Assembly: GCA_030373045.1 (NCBI GenBank)
Contig: JAUCPW010000071.1
Span: 1 to 46,434 of the forward strand
Direction of reading: 5' to 3'
From: Candidatus Fermentibacter sp.
Lineage (GTDB): Bacteria > Fermentibacterota > Fermentibacteria > Fermentibacterales > Fermentibacteraceae
Length of the DNA stretch: 46,434 nt
The position numbers were made by a program, and so were the translations under genes. Below the pieces are notes generated by a model. It saw nothing but the letters and a program-made list of their open reading frames with translations. It did no database searches and had not been told where the DNA came from. Shown here one piece after another: positions 8,386-16,983 of the stretch. Within the stretch, counting starts at the first letter, position 1. The number at the start of each line of letters is the position of its first letter.

Positions 8386-9168
8386 TTGACTGCCTTCATC
8401 CTTCTCGTTCTCTCGGCGGCATGGGTGTGCCCCTCGTGCGGAAGCGGAGTCGACGAAGCTTTCTGCCCGCGGTGCCTCATACCCGAGCCTCCATCCGGGA
8501 TGGCCTTCGTGCCGGGCGACACCATCACCGTAGACGGGGTCCCGTGCACCGTTCCGTCCTTCTACGTCGACTCCGCGGCCGTGTCCTACGAAGATGTCCT
8601 GCCCTGGCTCAACGGGGCCTTCGCGGACGGGGAGGGGCTCGCGGCCGTCATCACCGGTCAGTATGACGAGAACTTCCAGTTCCTGAGATACACCCCGTTC
8701 ACGGGCGACGCCTCGGGCTCGGGGCTCACCGTGCCCCAGGCCTGCATGGCCCTGCCGGCGGCCTCTGTGACCCTCGAGGGCGCCAGGAGCTACCTGGCAT
8801 CCGAGGGCAGGAGGCTGCCTTCCGCGGCCGAACTCGCCCTAGCAGCCCGGAACGGCCTGGTTGCCGAAGTGGACGTGTTCTCCGTGATGAGCACGTATGC
8901 CGATATGATGGAAGAGTCGATGGGATCGTTGCTCGGAAGGCTGTCGACGCAGGCCATGTTCGCCGGGTACAGCACCGCCTCCGAGCGCGTGATGTGGGAG
9001 TGGACCGGCTCGCCCCCGGGTTCCCCGGCGGACGTGGCGCGTGGCGCCGACGCCCCCTGCGCGACGCTTTTCCGCCCGGGCGGCACCGGGATCGCCGATG
9101 CCGGAAGCGGTTACTTCAACGTGGCCTTCAGGGGAGTGGTGCCACTGCCCCTGGCGGCATCGAGATGA
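8386..9168 (+). CDS. Secreted FGE-sulfatase-like domain protein with zinc ribbon
   Basis: The best start is TTG at 8386, with GGAGGTG at 8370-8376, ten bases upstream; a GTG at 8374 is possible but would overlap that site. The 260-residue product starts with a hydrophobic export signal, followed at once by a zinc-ribbon-like CPSCGSG...FCPRC. From GMAFVPGDTITVDG onward it resembles the formylglycine-generating-enzyme/sulfatase-modifying (FGE) fold: VPSFYVDSAAVSYEDVLPWL, GRRLPSAAELALAARNGL and MWEWTGSPPGSP are the usual landmarks. The copper-binding cysteine pair of true FGE near the C-terminus is not evident, so this is probably a non-enzymatic or divergent member. It stands at the head of the lpoB and TPR-lipoprotein genes. 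Confidence 0.7.
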   Translation: MTAFILLVLSAAWVCPSCGSGVDEAFCPRCLIPEPPSGMAFVPGDTITVDGVPCTVPSFYVDSAAVSYEDVLPWLNGAFADGEGLAAVITGQYDENFQFLRYTPFTGDASGSGLTVPQACMALPAASVTLEGARSYLASEGRRLPSAAELALAARNGLVAEVDVFSVMSTYADMMEESMGSLLGRLSTQAMFAGYSTASERVMWEWTGSPPGSPADVARGADAPCATLFRPGGTGIADAGSGYFNVAFRGVVPLPLAASR

Positions 9169-9185
9169 GAGAGGACGGTCGACCC

Positions 9186-9773
9186 GTGGAAAGAAGGCTT
9201 CTGATCGCTCTGGCCTCCGCGACCCTGCTCGCCGTGTCCGGCTGCGGGCGGACGGTCACCAGGACCGATCCGGAGACCGTCACCGATCTGAGCGGCTGGT
9301 GGAACGACACCGACGCGAGGATGGTGGCGGACTCGATGATCGAGATCTGCATGGCGGGCTCCTGGCTCACCGACTTCAACGGCGACCAGCGCGGCGACAG
9401 GCCGGTGATAGTCGTCGGCAGCGTGCTCAACCGCACCACCGAGCACATCTCCACCGACGTGTTCATGAACGAGATAGAGAGGGCGTTCATCGAGTCCGGC
9501 AGCGTGGACGTGGTCGCCGCCAGGACGGAGCGCGGCGAGATCCGCGGCGAGCGCGAGGACCAGCAGCGCTTCGGCTCCCCCGAGACTGCGGCCGAGTTCG
9601 GGCGCGAGCTGGGGGCCGACTACATCATGATGGGCACGCTCGACTCGATCATCGACGAGAGCGGGGACACCAGGGCCGTGTACTACACGATCTCCCTCGA
9701 CCTGACCGACGTCGAGACCATCCGCAAGGCCTGGATGGGCAACCTGGAGATCAAGAAGATAGTAGAGTGGTGA
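9186..9773 (+). CDS. lpoB: LpoB-like lipoprotein, predicted PBP activator
   Basis: LpoB-family outer-membrane lipoproteins activate the peptidoglycan synthase PBP1B. The chosen start is GTG at 9186, after AGAGAGGA at about 9168-9175, giving the signal MERRLLIALASATLLAVSGC with lipobox AVSGC. An ATG at 9165 (ATGA overlap with the previous gene) would add seven residues. The mature domain matches the family: RPVIVVGSVLNRTTEHISTD, FIESGSVDVVAARTE, ELGADYIMMGTLDSI and the terminal KAWMGNLEIKKIVEW. It is 195 residues with the usual length and architecture. A TPR lipoprotein follows 7 nt later. No PBP gene is in the window. Confidence 0.85.
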   Translation: MERRLLIALASATLLAVSGCGRTVTRTDPETVTDLSGWWNDTDARMVADSMIEICMAGSWLTDFNGDQRGDRPVIVVGSVLNRTTEHISTDVFMNEIERAFIESGSVDVVAARTERGEIRGEREDQQRFGSPETAAEFGRELGADYIMMGTLDSIIDESGDTRAVYYTISLDLTDVETIRKAWMGNLEIKKIVEW

Positions 9774-9780
9774 GAGCCGG

Positions 9781-11088
9781 ATGAAGGCCCTCGCAGCGCT
9801 GCTCCTCCTGCTGCCCCTGGGCTGCGCCGTGGACTACACGGAATCCATGAGGCCGGTCAGGTCGAGGCTCGCGTCGGACATGCCCGGAGAGGCGCTCAGG
9901 GCGTTCGACGAGCAGTTCCCCGACAGCACCGGGGGTGACAGGCTCCTATTCCTGATGGAGAAGGGGAACCTGCTCAGGCTGGCCGGAAGGCCCTCGGAGG
10001 CCATCCCGCTCCTGCTCGAGGCGGACAGGCTCTCGGACATGCTGGTGGGCACCGACCTGGCCGAGGAGGCCGGCGCGCTCCTCACCAGCGACCTGACCCG
10101 GGCCTACAGGGGGGCCGACTACGAGAGGGTCTTCATAAACTACTGCCTGGCATCGTGCTATACGATGCTGGATCAGCCCTCGGAGGCCATCGTCGAGTGC
10201 AGGCGGGTGGGGTACAAGCTGGGCGTCCTCCGCGAGCGGTACGAGGAGGCCTCGCGCTACAGGGACGACGCGTTCGTCCGGTATCTCATGGGAGCCCTCT
10301 ACGAGAGCACCGGTGATCTCGACGACGCCCTGGTGGCCTACCGTAACAGCCTCGAGATCTACGAGTCCGACTACGAAGGGCTCTACGGGCTCGGAGCGCC
10401 GGACCGCGTCAAGGCCGACATCCTGCGGATCTCGGCCGCCCTGCCGGGTTTCTCCGACCTGCATGACGGATTCGCGCAGAGCTGGCCGGGCATCGCCTGG
10501 CACGGCGGGGCGGACAGCCTGAACGGCGAGTATGTCGTGATCGTCGAGGAGTCGATGATACCCTGCCGGCAGCCCAGCACCGTCCAGTCATGGGGCGAGG
10601 ACAGGCTCGTGAGGATAGCCGTCCCCTCCATCCACTACTACAGGTACGACTCGCCCAGGCTCGTCGTGCGGTCGGGAGGGCTCTCCGAGGAGGGCTTCCT
10701 CGCCGAGGACCTCTCCGCCATAGCCTCGAGGAACCTGGAGGACCTTGCGGCGAGGGACCTGGCCCGCGCTGTGGCCAGGGCCATCGTCAAGACAGCCGTC
10801 GCGGAGGGGGCCGAAGAGGCCGTCGAAGAATTGACAGGCGACGAGGACAGCCTCCTCGCCGAAGGCGCCGGTTTCATCGCGAGCCTCCTCGGAGCGGCGA
10901 CCGAACAGGCCGACCTCAGGGCGTGGCTGACGCTTCCGGCACGCATCCACGTCGCGAGGATGACGCTGCCCGCCGGACGCAGGGATCTCTCGGTCGAACT
11001 GGGCGGAGTGGCGGTCTGGAGCGGTACCGTGGACGTCGCGGCAGGAGGCGTCGACTTTCTGTTCACGAGGTCCGCGGGATGGAAATGA
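9781..11088 (+). CDS. TPR-containing lipoprotein (COG3014-like)
   Basis: A 435-residue exported lipoprotein: MKALAALLLLLPLGC has a lipobox at residue 15. The N-terminal half contains TPR-like helical pairs, for instance LLRLAGRPSEAIPLLLEADR, YCLASCYTMLDQPSEAIVEC and MGALYESTGDLDDALVAYRN. The C-terminal half is a conserved region of COG3014-like lipoproteins, with EDLSAIASRNLEDLAARDLA and later strands ending in GTVDVAAGGVDFLF. From memory such proteins often lie next to LpoB-type genes, as here, and are thought to form part of an outer-membrane-linked complex. Its exact role is unknown. The last 10 nt overlap the next gene. Confidence 0.75.
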   Translation: MKALAALLLLLPLGCAVDYTESMRPVRSRLASDMPGEALRAFDEQFPDSTGGDRLLFLMEKGNLLRLAGRPSEAIPLLLEADRLSDMLVGTDLAEEAGALLTSDLTRAYRGADYERVFINYCLASCYTMLDQPSEAIVECRRVGYKLGVLRERYEEASRYRDDAFVRYLMGALYESTGDLDDALVAYRNSLEIYESDYEGLYGLGAPDRVKADILRISAALPGFSDLHDGFAQSWPGIAWHGGADSLNGEYVVIVEESMIPCRQPSTVQSWGEDRLVRIAVPSIHYYRYDSPRLVVRSGGLSEEGFLAEDLSAIASRNLEDLAARDLARAVARAIVKTAVAEGAEEAVEELTGDEDSLLAEGAGFIASLLGAATEQADLRAWLTLPARIHVARMTLPAGRRDLSVELGGVAVWSGTVDVAAGGVDFLFTRSAGWK

Positions 11089-11846
11089 CGCCCGCCCTCC
11101 TGGCGGGCATGATCGACCACACCCTGCTCTCGCCCGGGGCAACCTCGGCCGACATCGGCGCGCTCTGCGCCGAAGCTGCGGAGAACCGCTTCCATACCGT
11201 CTGCGTCAACCCCTCCAGAGTCGCGCTGGCTTCATCCCTCCTCGGGGGCACCGGGGTGCTGGTCTGCTCCGTGGTCGGCTTCCCGCTCGGAGCCTGCAGG
11301 TCGAAGCCGGTCGAGACATCCCTCGCCGTCTCCGACGGCGCGGGCGAGATAGACATGGTGCTGGACATCGGGGCCCTCAGGGACGGGGACACCTCCGCGG
11401 CCGAGGCGGACGTCGCGCGCGTGGTCGAGGCCGCATCGGGCATGCCCGTCAAGGTGATCATCGAGACCTGCCTGCTCACGGATCCGGAGAAGCTCGCGGC
11501 GTGCTCCGTCTGCGAGGCCGGAGGCGCCTCGTTCGTGAAGACCTCGACCGGCTTCTCGAGCGGGGGCGCCACTGTCGGCGACGTGAGGCTGATCAGGCGG
11601 GCGGTGGGGAACAGGCTGCGCGTGAAGGCCTCGGGCGGCATAGCCGACCTGGACGCCGCGCTCGCGATGATAGAGGCCGGAGCCGACAGGCTGGGTCTCA
11701 GCCGCAGCGTCCGGATAATGGGTGAAATGAGGTTGCGGGCGGCTGGTGGGGTCGTCCAGCCGCCCGCCGAGGGTTCTGGTTCCGATTCCTGCTCTGCGGA
11801 GACGGCCCTGGAGGGGTCAGACCGGCATCCGCGTGAGAAGGAATAA
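11079..11846 (+). CDS. deoC: Deoxyribose-phosphate aldolase
   Basis: DeoC splits 2-deoxyribose 5-phosphate into glyceraldehyde 3-phosphate and acetaldehyde in deoxynucleoside salvage. The start is ATG at 11079 with GAGG 8 nt upstream; a second ATG at 11085 overlaps the previous stop as ATGA. Class I aldolase motifs are clear: IDHTLL at the N-terminus, SVVGFPLGACRSKPVE, GAGEIDMVLDIG, FVKTSTGF with the Schiff-base lysine, and VKASGGI with the second active-site lysine. After GADRLGLSRSV the last 40 or so residues are a Ser/Pro/Glu-rich tail unlike the family. The 255-residue length is still normal. Confidence 0.92.
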   Translation: MEMTPALLAGMIDHTLLSPGATSADIGALCAEAAENRFHTVCVNPSRVALASSLLGGTGVLVCSVVGFPLGACRSKPVETSLAVSDGAGEIDMVLDIGALRDGDTSAAEADVARVVEAASGMPVKVIIETCLLTDPEKLAACSVCEAGGASFVKTSTGFSSGGATVGDVRLIRRAVGNRLRVKASGGIADLDAALAMIEAGADRLGLSRSVRIMGEMRLRAAGGVVQPPAEGSGSDSCSAETALEGSDRHPREKE

Positions 11847-11951
11847 CGCCGGAACCAGCAGGCAACCGAGGAACAGTATGATCCAGCTCACGAGGCCGGG
11901 CCTCATGGCCTCGGCTCCCCTGAATCCGGATCTCCTGTTGGAAGTGTTCAT
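11817..11951 (-). CDS. Possible small single-span membrane protein
   Basis: A 44-codon frame on the minus strand encodes MNTSNRRSGFRGAEAMRPG followed by one hydrophobic span (LVSWIILFLGCLLVPALFLL) and ends TRMPV. No convincing ribosome-binding site precedes the first ATG. An internal ATG at 11906 has AGGGGAG about 7 nt upstream and would make a 29-residue peptide. Its 3' end overlaps the atypical deoC tail. It fills much of the deoC-helicase gap, which otherwise holds only an AT-rich stretch near 11951-11976. No family is recognised; it could be chance. Confidence 0.35.
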   Translation of the reverse strand: MNTSNRRSGFRGAEAMRPGLVSWIILFLGCLLVPALFLLTRMPV

Positions 11952-11993
11952 GCCACATATGAAAGCAACTTACTTGCCAGCCGGAGCCCCGAC

Positions 11994-14171
11994 ATGCACG
12001 GAACCGGACTGAACCCCGAACAGGCTGAAGCCGTCGGCTATCTCGGAGGGCACCTGCTCGTGCTCGCCGGCGCCGGCAGCGGCAAGACGCGCGTCCTGAC
12101 GTGCAGGATCGCCCATCTCCTCGATGCCCGCGTGGTGGAGCCCAGGAGGATACTGGCCGTCACCTTCACCAACAAGGCCGCCGGGGAGATGACCGAGCGC
12201 GTGGCGAAGCTCTCCCCGTCGGACGCGCCGAAGGTCAGGATGGGCACCTTCCACTCGGTCTGCGCGTGGATCCTCAGGCGCGAGGCTTCGGCCGGGGGCT
12301 GGCCCGAGAACTTCTCCATCTACGACGCCGACGATCAGAAGTCGCTGCTGCGCAGCCTGCTGAAGGGATCCCCGGTGGAGGCCAGGGTGACCCCGGGGTC
12401 GGCCCAGTCGTGGATATCGAAGTGGAAGAACTCGATGACCCCGCCCGCGACGGCGGTCGAGGAGGCGGGGAACGACATGGAGCGCGAGATCGCGCTCATC
12501 TACTCCGCCTATGACGGGGCTCTCCGGAGGAACGGAGCGTTCGACTTCGACGACTTGTTGACGGTGGTCCTCGGATTCATCCGTCAAGATGCCGACGCGG
12601 GCAGGCGGTACTCGGGCATGTTCGGGCACATCCTCGTCGACGAGTACCAGGACACCAACCTGGTGCAGCGGGAGATACTGCGGAGCCTGGGCGGTCCAGG
12701 GAGCATGGTCTGCGCGGTGGGCGACGACGATCAGGCCATCTACGGGTGGAGGGGGGCGAGGGTCTCGAACATCCTCGACTTCCCCGACGACTTCCCCGGG
12801 ACCAGGATCATCAGGCTGGAGAGGAACTACAGGTCCACCCCCGCCATCCTCAGGGCAGCCTCCTCGCTCGTCTCATACAACAGGGGGCGCCATGGCAAGG
12901 TCCTCTGGACCGAGCGCCCGGAAGGCGAGCGGGTCACGGTCGCGAGCCTGCGCAACCCCGAGGACGAGGCCGCCTGGATCCTGCGCGAGGTTTCCGACCT
13001 CGGCACGCGCGGCGTGAGGCCGGGCGACATCGCGGTGCTGTACCGGACGAACGCCCAGTCCAGGGCCTTCGAGAGCGCGGCACTGCTCTCGGGCATACCG
13101 TACCAGGTCGTCGGCTCCCTAAGGTTCTACGAGCGCGAGGAGATAAAGGACATCGTGGCGTGGCTCCGGGTGCTCGCCAACCCCGGCGACGCCGTGAGCC
13201 TGTCGAGGGTCATCAACAAGCCCGCCCGGGGGATAGGCGACAGGAGCAGAGACCTGTTCTTCACTCATCTCTCCTCCTCGGGCGGCCTTCCCCACGAACT
13301 GATGAAGCGGGCCGACAGGATCGCGGGGCTCCCCAGGGCCGCCGCGGCATCGCTCGCGAACCTCGGCTCTTTCCTCGCCGGCGCATCCTCCCTGGTGGCG
13401 GACGGAGCCCCGGCCTCCGAAGTGGTGGACGCCGTGGCCGCCGGGTCCGGAATGCTGGAGGCCCTCGATCCGTCGAGCGTCGAAGGCTCGTCCAGACTTG
13501 AGAACATCAACGAATTCAGGCGCTCCGCCGCCGAGTACGACACTCTCCATCCCGGGGCCGGGCTGCCAGGCTTCCTCACATCCATAAGCCTCATGACCAC
13601 TTCCGATTCCTACGACAGCGGATCGGACAGGCTCTCCCTGATGACCCTGCACTGCGCCAAGGGGCTCGAGTTCGGCACCGTCTTCGTCGCCGGCGTCGAG
13701 GAGGGGCTCCTTCCCTTCATAAGGGCCGGGAGGTTCGGGCCGGACGATCTGGAGGAGGAGAGGCGGCTGCTGTACGTCGGCATGACCAGGGCCATGGAGA
13801 GGCTGTGCCTGACGTGGGCCCAGCACAGGGCCAGGCCCGGGGTGAGTGCGGGCGGACCCTCCAGGTTCCTCGGCGAACTCTCGCTCGAAGGTTCGCAGGA
13901 TTCGGGGGCGGGCGGCGGACGCGACGGCACCGGGGCGCCCGCAGCCTTCGCGGAGGTGCAGGCGGCGCCCGCGATCGTCACCTACGCGAAGGGGAACGTG
14001 ATCCACCACCCCAGATACGGCCTCGGCCTCGTGGTGAAGGCCGCCAGGCGCGGGGGGGAGTGGCAGCTCACGGTGGACTTCGGCATGGACGAACCCAAGG
14101 TGCTCCTCACGGGTTATGTTCCCATCACGATAGTAAGGGAGAAGGGCGGTTTCCCGGGTGGAGATTCCTGA
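11994..14171 (+). CDS. pcrA: UvrD/PcrA-type SF1 DNA helicase
   Basis: A 3'-5' ATP-dependent helicase of the UvrD/Rep/PcrA family, acting in repair and replication-fork maintenance. ATG 11994 follows CCGGAGCC. Motifs run in order: Q-motif LNPEQAEAV, Walker A AGAGSGKTRVLT, Ia VTFTNKAAGEM, GTFHSVCAWILR, Walker B ILVDEYQDTN, motif III AVGDDDQAIYGWRGA, motif IV RLERNYRST, motif V LMTLHCAKGLEF and motif VI ERRLLYVGMTRA. The C-terminus after about residue 660 has a PcrA/UvrD tudor-like segment (GNVIHHPRYGLGLV, WQLTVDFG), which supports PcrA/UvrD over Rep. It is 725 residues and overlaps the transketolase gene by 14 nt. Confidence 0.95.
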   Translation: MHGTGLNPEQAEAVGYLGGHLLVLAGAGSGKTRVLTCRIAHLLDARVVEPRRILAVTFTNKAAGEMTERVAKLSPSDAPKVRMGTFHSVCAWILRREASAGGWPENFSIYDADDQKSLLRSLLKGSPVEARVTPGSAQSWISKWKNSMTPPATAVEEAGNDMEREIALIYSAYDGALRRNGAFDFDDLLTVVLGFIRQDADAGRRYSGMFGHILVDEYQDTNLVQREILRSLGGPGSMVCAVGDDDQAIYGWRGARVSNILDFPDDFPGTRIIRLERNYRSTPAILRAASSLVSYNRGRHGKVLWTERPEGERVTVASLRNPEDEAAWILREVSDLGTRGVRPGDIAVLYRTNAQSRAFESAALLSGIPYQVVGSLRFYEREEIKDIVAWLRVLANPGDAVSLSRVINKPARGIGDRSRDLFFTHLSSSGGLPHELMKRADRIAGLPRAAAASLANLGSFLAGASSLVADGAPASEVVDAVAAGSGMLEALDPSSVEGSSRLENINEFRRSAAEYDTLHPGAGLPGFLTSISLMTTSDSYDSGSDRLSLMTLHCAKGLEFGTVFVAGVEEGLLPFIRAGRFGPDDLEEERRLLYVGMTRAMERLCLTWAQHRARPGVSAGGPSRFLGELSLEGSQDSGAGGGRDGTGAPAAFAEVQAAPAIVTYAKGNVIHHPRYGLGLVVKAARRGGEWQLTVDFGMDEPKVLLTGYVPITIVREKGGFPGGDS

Positions 14172-14955
14172 TCTTCCGAACCTCGCAGCCCGGATCAGGC
14201 TCGACGTGCTCGAGATGATCCACGCGGCGGGGTCCGGCCATCCCGGCGGGTCGCTCTCGGCCGTGGAGATACTCGTCCAGCTCTTCTTCCGCGAGATGAA
14301 GGCCGGGGCCGACCGCGACCGGTTCATCCTCTCGAAGGGCCATGCCGCGCCCGCGCTCTACGCCGTGATGGCCGCCCGGGGGATGCTGCCCCGGAGCGAG
14401 CTCTCCTCTCTCAGGCGCCTCGGCTCCAGGCTGCAGGGCCATCCCGACATGCACAGGCTCCCGGGGCTGGACTCCTCCACGGGGAGCCTCGGGCAGGGCT
14501 TCGCCGCGGCCGTGGGGCTCGCGCGCGGCCTGCGGCTCTCGGGCTCCTCCGCAAGGGTGTACTGCCTGCTCGGCGACGGCGAGCTGCAGGAGGGCGCCGT
14601 CTGGGAGGCCGCAGCGGGGGCGGCGCACGCCGGGCTCGGGAACATCGTCGCCATCGTCGACTGCAACGGAGTCCAGCTCGACGGCCCGGTCGACTCGATC
14701 AAGCGGCAGAAGCCCGCATCGGAGAGATGGCTGGCCTGGGGCTGGCATGCCCTCGACCTCGACGGCCACTCGTTCGAATCGCTCGAAGAAGCCTTCCGCG
14801 AGGCCAGGGCGGTCTCCATGCCCGTCGCGCTCTGCGCGAGGACGGTCAAGGGCAGGGGAGTGTCGTTCATGGAGGGGAGCTGCGCGTGGCACGGCAGGTG
14901 CCCTGACGCCTCCGAGCTCGAGAGGGCCCGGGGGGAGATCGGAGCGAACCCGTGA
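14158..14955 (+). CDS. Transketolase, N-terminal (TPP-binding) subunit
   Basis: This is the thiamine-diphosphate pyrophosphate-binding half of a two-subunit transketolase, moving two-carbon units between sugar phosphates. GTG 14158 gives 265 residues, the standard length for split transketolases. Motifs are AAGSGHPGGSLSAVEIL, FILSKGHAAPALYA, STGSLGQGFAAAVGLA and the TPP motif LLGDGELQEGAVWEA ending at NCNGVQ-like VDCNGVQLDG. The stop overlaps a GTG at 14952 (GTGA). The C-terminal partner starts at 15035, after an unusual 80-nt insertion described separately. Confidence 0.94.
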   Translation: MEIPDLPNLAARIRLDVLEMIHAAGSGHPGGSLSAVEILVQLFFREMKAGADRDRFILSKGHAAPALYAVMAARGMLPRSELSSLRRLGSRLQGHPDMHRLPGLDSSTGSLGQGFAAAVGLARGLRLSGSSARVYCLLGDGELQEGAVWEAAAGAAHAGLGNIVAIVDCNGVQLDGPVDSIKRQKPASERWLAWGWHALDLDGHSFESLEEAFREARAVSMPVALCARTVKGRGVSFMEGSCAWHGRCPDASELERARGEIGANP

Positions 14956-15061
14956 AGACGAAACCGACCAGGGAGGGCACGTATGTGAGATTCTCCGAGT
15001 CGGTGAAGATGACCGTGGGGATCGGAGCCGGATCTTGAAAACGAAACCGACCAGGGAGGGC
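14937..15061 (+). repeat. Imperfect direct repeat at the transketolase subunit junction
   Basis: Copies 14937-14978 and 15020-15061 are spaced exactly 83 nt apart. Both begin GATCGGAGC, differ over a few bases around the start codons, then share TGAA(G/A)ACGAAACCGACC and AGGGAGGGC. Each copy has a start codon (GTG 14952, TTG 15035) followed by the same nine-residue peptide MKTKPTREG. This looks like a duplication of the downstream gene's translation-initiation region. Confidence 0.85.
14952..15038 (+). CDS. 28-residue ORF from a duplicated start region
   Basis: GTG 14952, overlapping the stop of the transketolase N subunit as GTGA, opens a 28-codon frame: MKTKPTREGTYVRFSESV, then KMTVGIGAGS and TGA. 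The TGA overlaps the TTG start of the C subunit (TTGA). The first nine residues repeat the true N-terminus of the C subunit. It may be only a decayed copy of the original start, or it may act as a coupling leader that carries ribosomes to the second start. No homology is recognised. Confidence 0.4.
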   Translation: MKTKPTREGTYVRFSESVKMTVGIGAGS

Positions 15062-15976
15062 TGGATCGAGGGCCTTCTCGAAGCCGCCGGCAGAAACGAC
15101 AGGATCGTCCTCCTCGACGCCGACGTGTCGCGCTCCATAGGCGGCGAGAGGTTCGCCGACAGGTTCCCGGCGCGGCACTTCAACGTGGGCGTCAGCGAGC
15201 AGGAGATGATCTCCGAGGCGGCGGGCCTGGCCCTGGCCGGTTTCGTGCCCTTCGTGCAGAGCTACGCCGTGTTCTGCGCGGGCCGCGCCTGGGAGCAGAT
15301 CCGCACGAGCGTATGCCACATGGGTCTCGGCGTGAAGATCGGGGGAGCCCATGCCGGCCTGAGCGCAGGCCCCGACGGGGCCACCCACCAGGCCCTGGAG
15401 GACGTGGCGGTCATGCGGGTCCTGCCCGGGATGACCGTCCTCGTCCCCGCGGACTCGAACCAGACCAGGGCTGCCGCCATCACGGCCGCTGAGACGGAGG
15501 GGCCCTTCTACGTGAGGTTCGGCAGGAACCCCGTTCCCGAGATCTATCCCGAGGGATGCAGGGTCGTGCCCGGCGGGGCCGACGTTCTCAGGGAGGGATC
15601 CGACGTGCTCCTGGCGGCGGCCGGGGCGATGGTCGGGGTCTGCCTCGACGCAGCCTCGATGCTCCAGGCTTCGGGGATCTCGGCCGCGGTCGTCAACGCC
15701 TACTCTATAAAGCCCCTTGCCTCGGATCTGCTGGTCGAGCTCGCCTCCCGCTGCGGGTGCGCCGTGGCCGCCATGGACCACCAGGAGGCGGGCGGGCTCT
15801 TCGGAGCGGTGTCCGAGCTCATGGCCCGGCGCTGCCCGGTGCCGGTCGAACCCGTGGGAGTGCCGGACAGCTTCGGCGAGAGCGGATCGCCGGAGGAGGT
15901 CTTCGCCCGCTTCGGCCTCACGGCGGAGGGAGTTGCCTCCGCGGCCGTCAGGGTGGTTTCGAGGGCGTCTCGTTGA
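15035..15976 (+). CDS. Transketolase, C-terminal subunit
   Basis: The pyrimidine-binding and C-terminal half of the split transketolase, 313 residues. TTG 15035 has a GGAG about 7 nt upstream and overlaps the preceding 28-codon ORF. Motifs are IVLLDADVSRSIGG, the catalytic-glutamate region HFNVGVSEQEMISEAAGLAL, IGGAHAGLSAGPDGATHQAL, GMTVLVPADSNQTRAA and VNAYSIKPLASDLLVELASR. It pairs with the gene at 14158 to form the active enzyme of the non-oxidative pentose phosphate pathway. Downstream, 67 nt separate it from the serA-like gene. Confidence 0.94.
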   Translation: MKTKPTREGWIEGLLEAAGRNDRIVLLDADVSRSIGGERFADRFPARHFNVGVSEQEMISEAAGLALAGFVPFVQSYAVFCAGRAWEQIRTSVCHMGLGVKIGGAHAGLSAGPDGATHQALEDVAVMRVLPGMTVLVPADSNQTRAAAITAAETEGPFYVRFGRNPVPEIYPEGCRVVPGGADVLREGSDVLLAAAGAMVGVCLDAASMLQASGISAAVVNAYSIKPLASDLLVELASRCGCAVAAMDHQEAGGLFGAVSELMARRCPVPVEPVGVPDSFGESGSPEEVFARFGLTAEGVASAAVRVVSRASR

Positions 15977-16043
15977 CTTTCACGGCGCCCGTGGATAGGT
16001 TGATGCGCATTTGCAGTCCGTGGACCCAGCCAGGAGGATTGAA

Positions 16044-16955
16044 ATGGCAAGGATTCTCGTCTGTGACCCCATCTCCCCGGATGCCGTAGCCGAAATCAGG
16101 GCTGCGGGTCACGAAGTGGTGGAGAAGCCGGGCATGACGCCCGACGAGCTCGTCGCGACCATCCCGGGTTTCGACGCAATGGTCGTCCGCAGTGCGACGA
16201 AGGTGACCAGGCCCGTGCTCGAGAAGGCCGCCGGCACGCTCAAGCTCGTTGTCAGGGGCGGCGTGGGCATGGACAACATCGACGCCGAGGCAGCGAAGGA
16301 ATTCGGGGTGAAGGTCATGAACACCCCCGGCGCCAGCTCCGTGGCCGTCGCAGAGCTCGCCATGGCCCAGATGCTCGCGTGCTGCAGGTCCATCTCCCGC
16401 GCCGACCGCACCTGCAAGGACGGGAAGTGGGAGAAGAAGGCCTTCAGCAAGGGCATCGAGCTGTGGCACTCCACCCTCGGCCTCGTCGGCTTCGGCAGGA
16501 TAGCCCGCGAAGTGGCGAAGAGGGCGCTCGCATTCGAGATGAAGGTGATCTTCTACGATCCCTTCGTGAATGACGCAGGTGGAATGGACGCCAGGAAGGT
16601 CGACCTCGACACGCTCTGCCGCGAGGCCGACTTCATCAGCCTGCACATCCCCATGTCCCCCGAGACCAGGCACATCATCTCGAAGAAGCAGTTCGACATG
16701 ATGAAGGAGGGTGTCGTGCTGGTGAACTGCGCCAGGGGCGGCACCGTGGACGAGGTCGCGCTCGGCGAGGCTCTCAGGTCCGGGAAGGTCTTCGCGGCCG
16801 GCACCGACGTTTTCGAGAAGGAGCCCCCCGAGGACCTCTCGCTCGTCTCCTGCGAGAACCTGATCGCCACCCCGCACATAGGCGCCGGCACGGCGGGCGC
16901 CACCGCGCGCGTGGGCGGCGAGGTCTCGAAGATATTGATCGAGTACTTCAAGTAG
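16044..16955 (+). CDS. serA: D-3-phosphoglycerate dehydrogenase-like 2-hydroxyacid dehydrogenase
   Basis: Probably oxidises 3-phosphoglycerate to 3-phosphohydroxypyruvate with NAD in serine synthesis. ATG 16044 has a strong AGGAGG at 16032-16037; the longer upstream frame is not needed. The 303-residue product has the D-isomer hydroxyacid dehydrogenase features: VRSATKVTRPVLEKA, GGVGMDNIDAEAAKE, the NAD motif LGLVGFGRIAREVA, NCARGGTVDE with catalytic Arg, FEKEPPED with catalytic Glu, and TPHIGAGT with catalytic His. There is no C-terminal ACT regulatory domain, so this is the short form. Other short 2-hydroxyacid dehydrogenases cannot be excluded. Confidence 0.85.
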   Translation: MARILVCDPISPDAVAEIRAAGHEVVEKPGMTPDELVATIPGFDAMVVRSATKVTRPVLEKAAGTLKLVVRGGVGMDNIDAEAAKEFGVKVMNTPGASSVAVAELAMAQMLACCRSISRADRTCKDGKWEKKAFSKGIELWHSTLGLVGFGRIAREVAKRALAFEMKVIFYDPFVNDAGGMDARKVDLDTLCREADFISLHIPMSPETRHIISKKQFDMMKEGVVLVNCARGGTVDEVALGEALRSGKVFAAGTDVFEKEPPEDLSLVSCENLIATPHIGAGTAGATARVGGEVSKILIEYFK

Positions 16956-16983
16956 TCCGCAACAGTCCCACCGAAAGGCGTCT

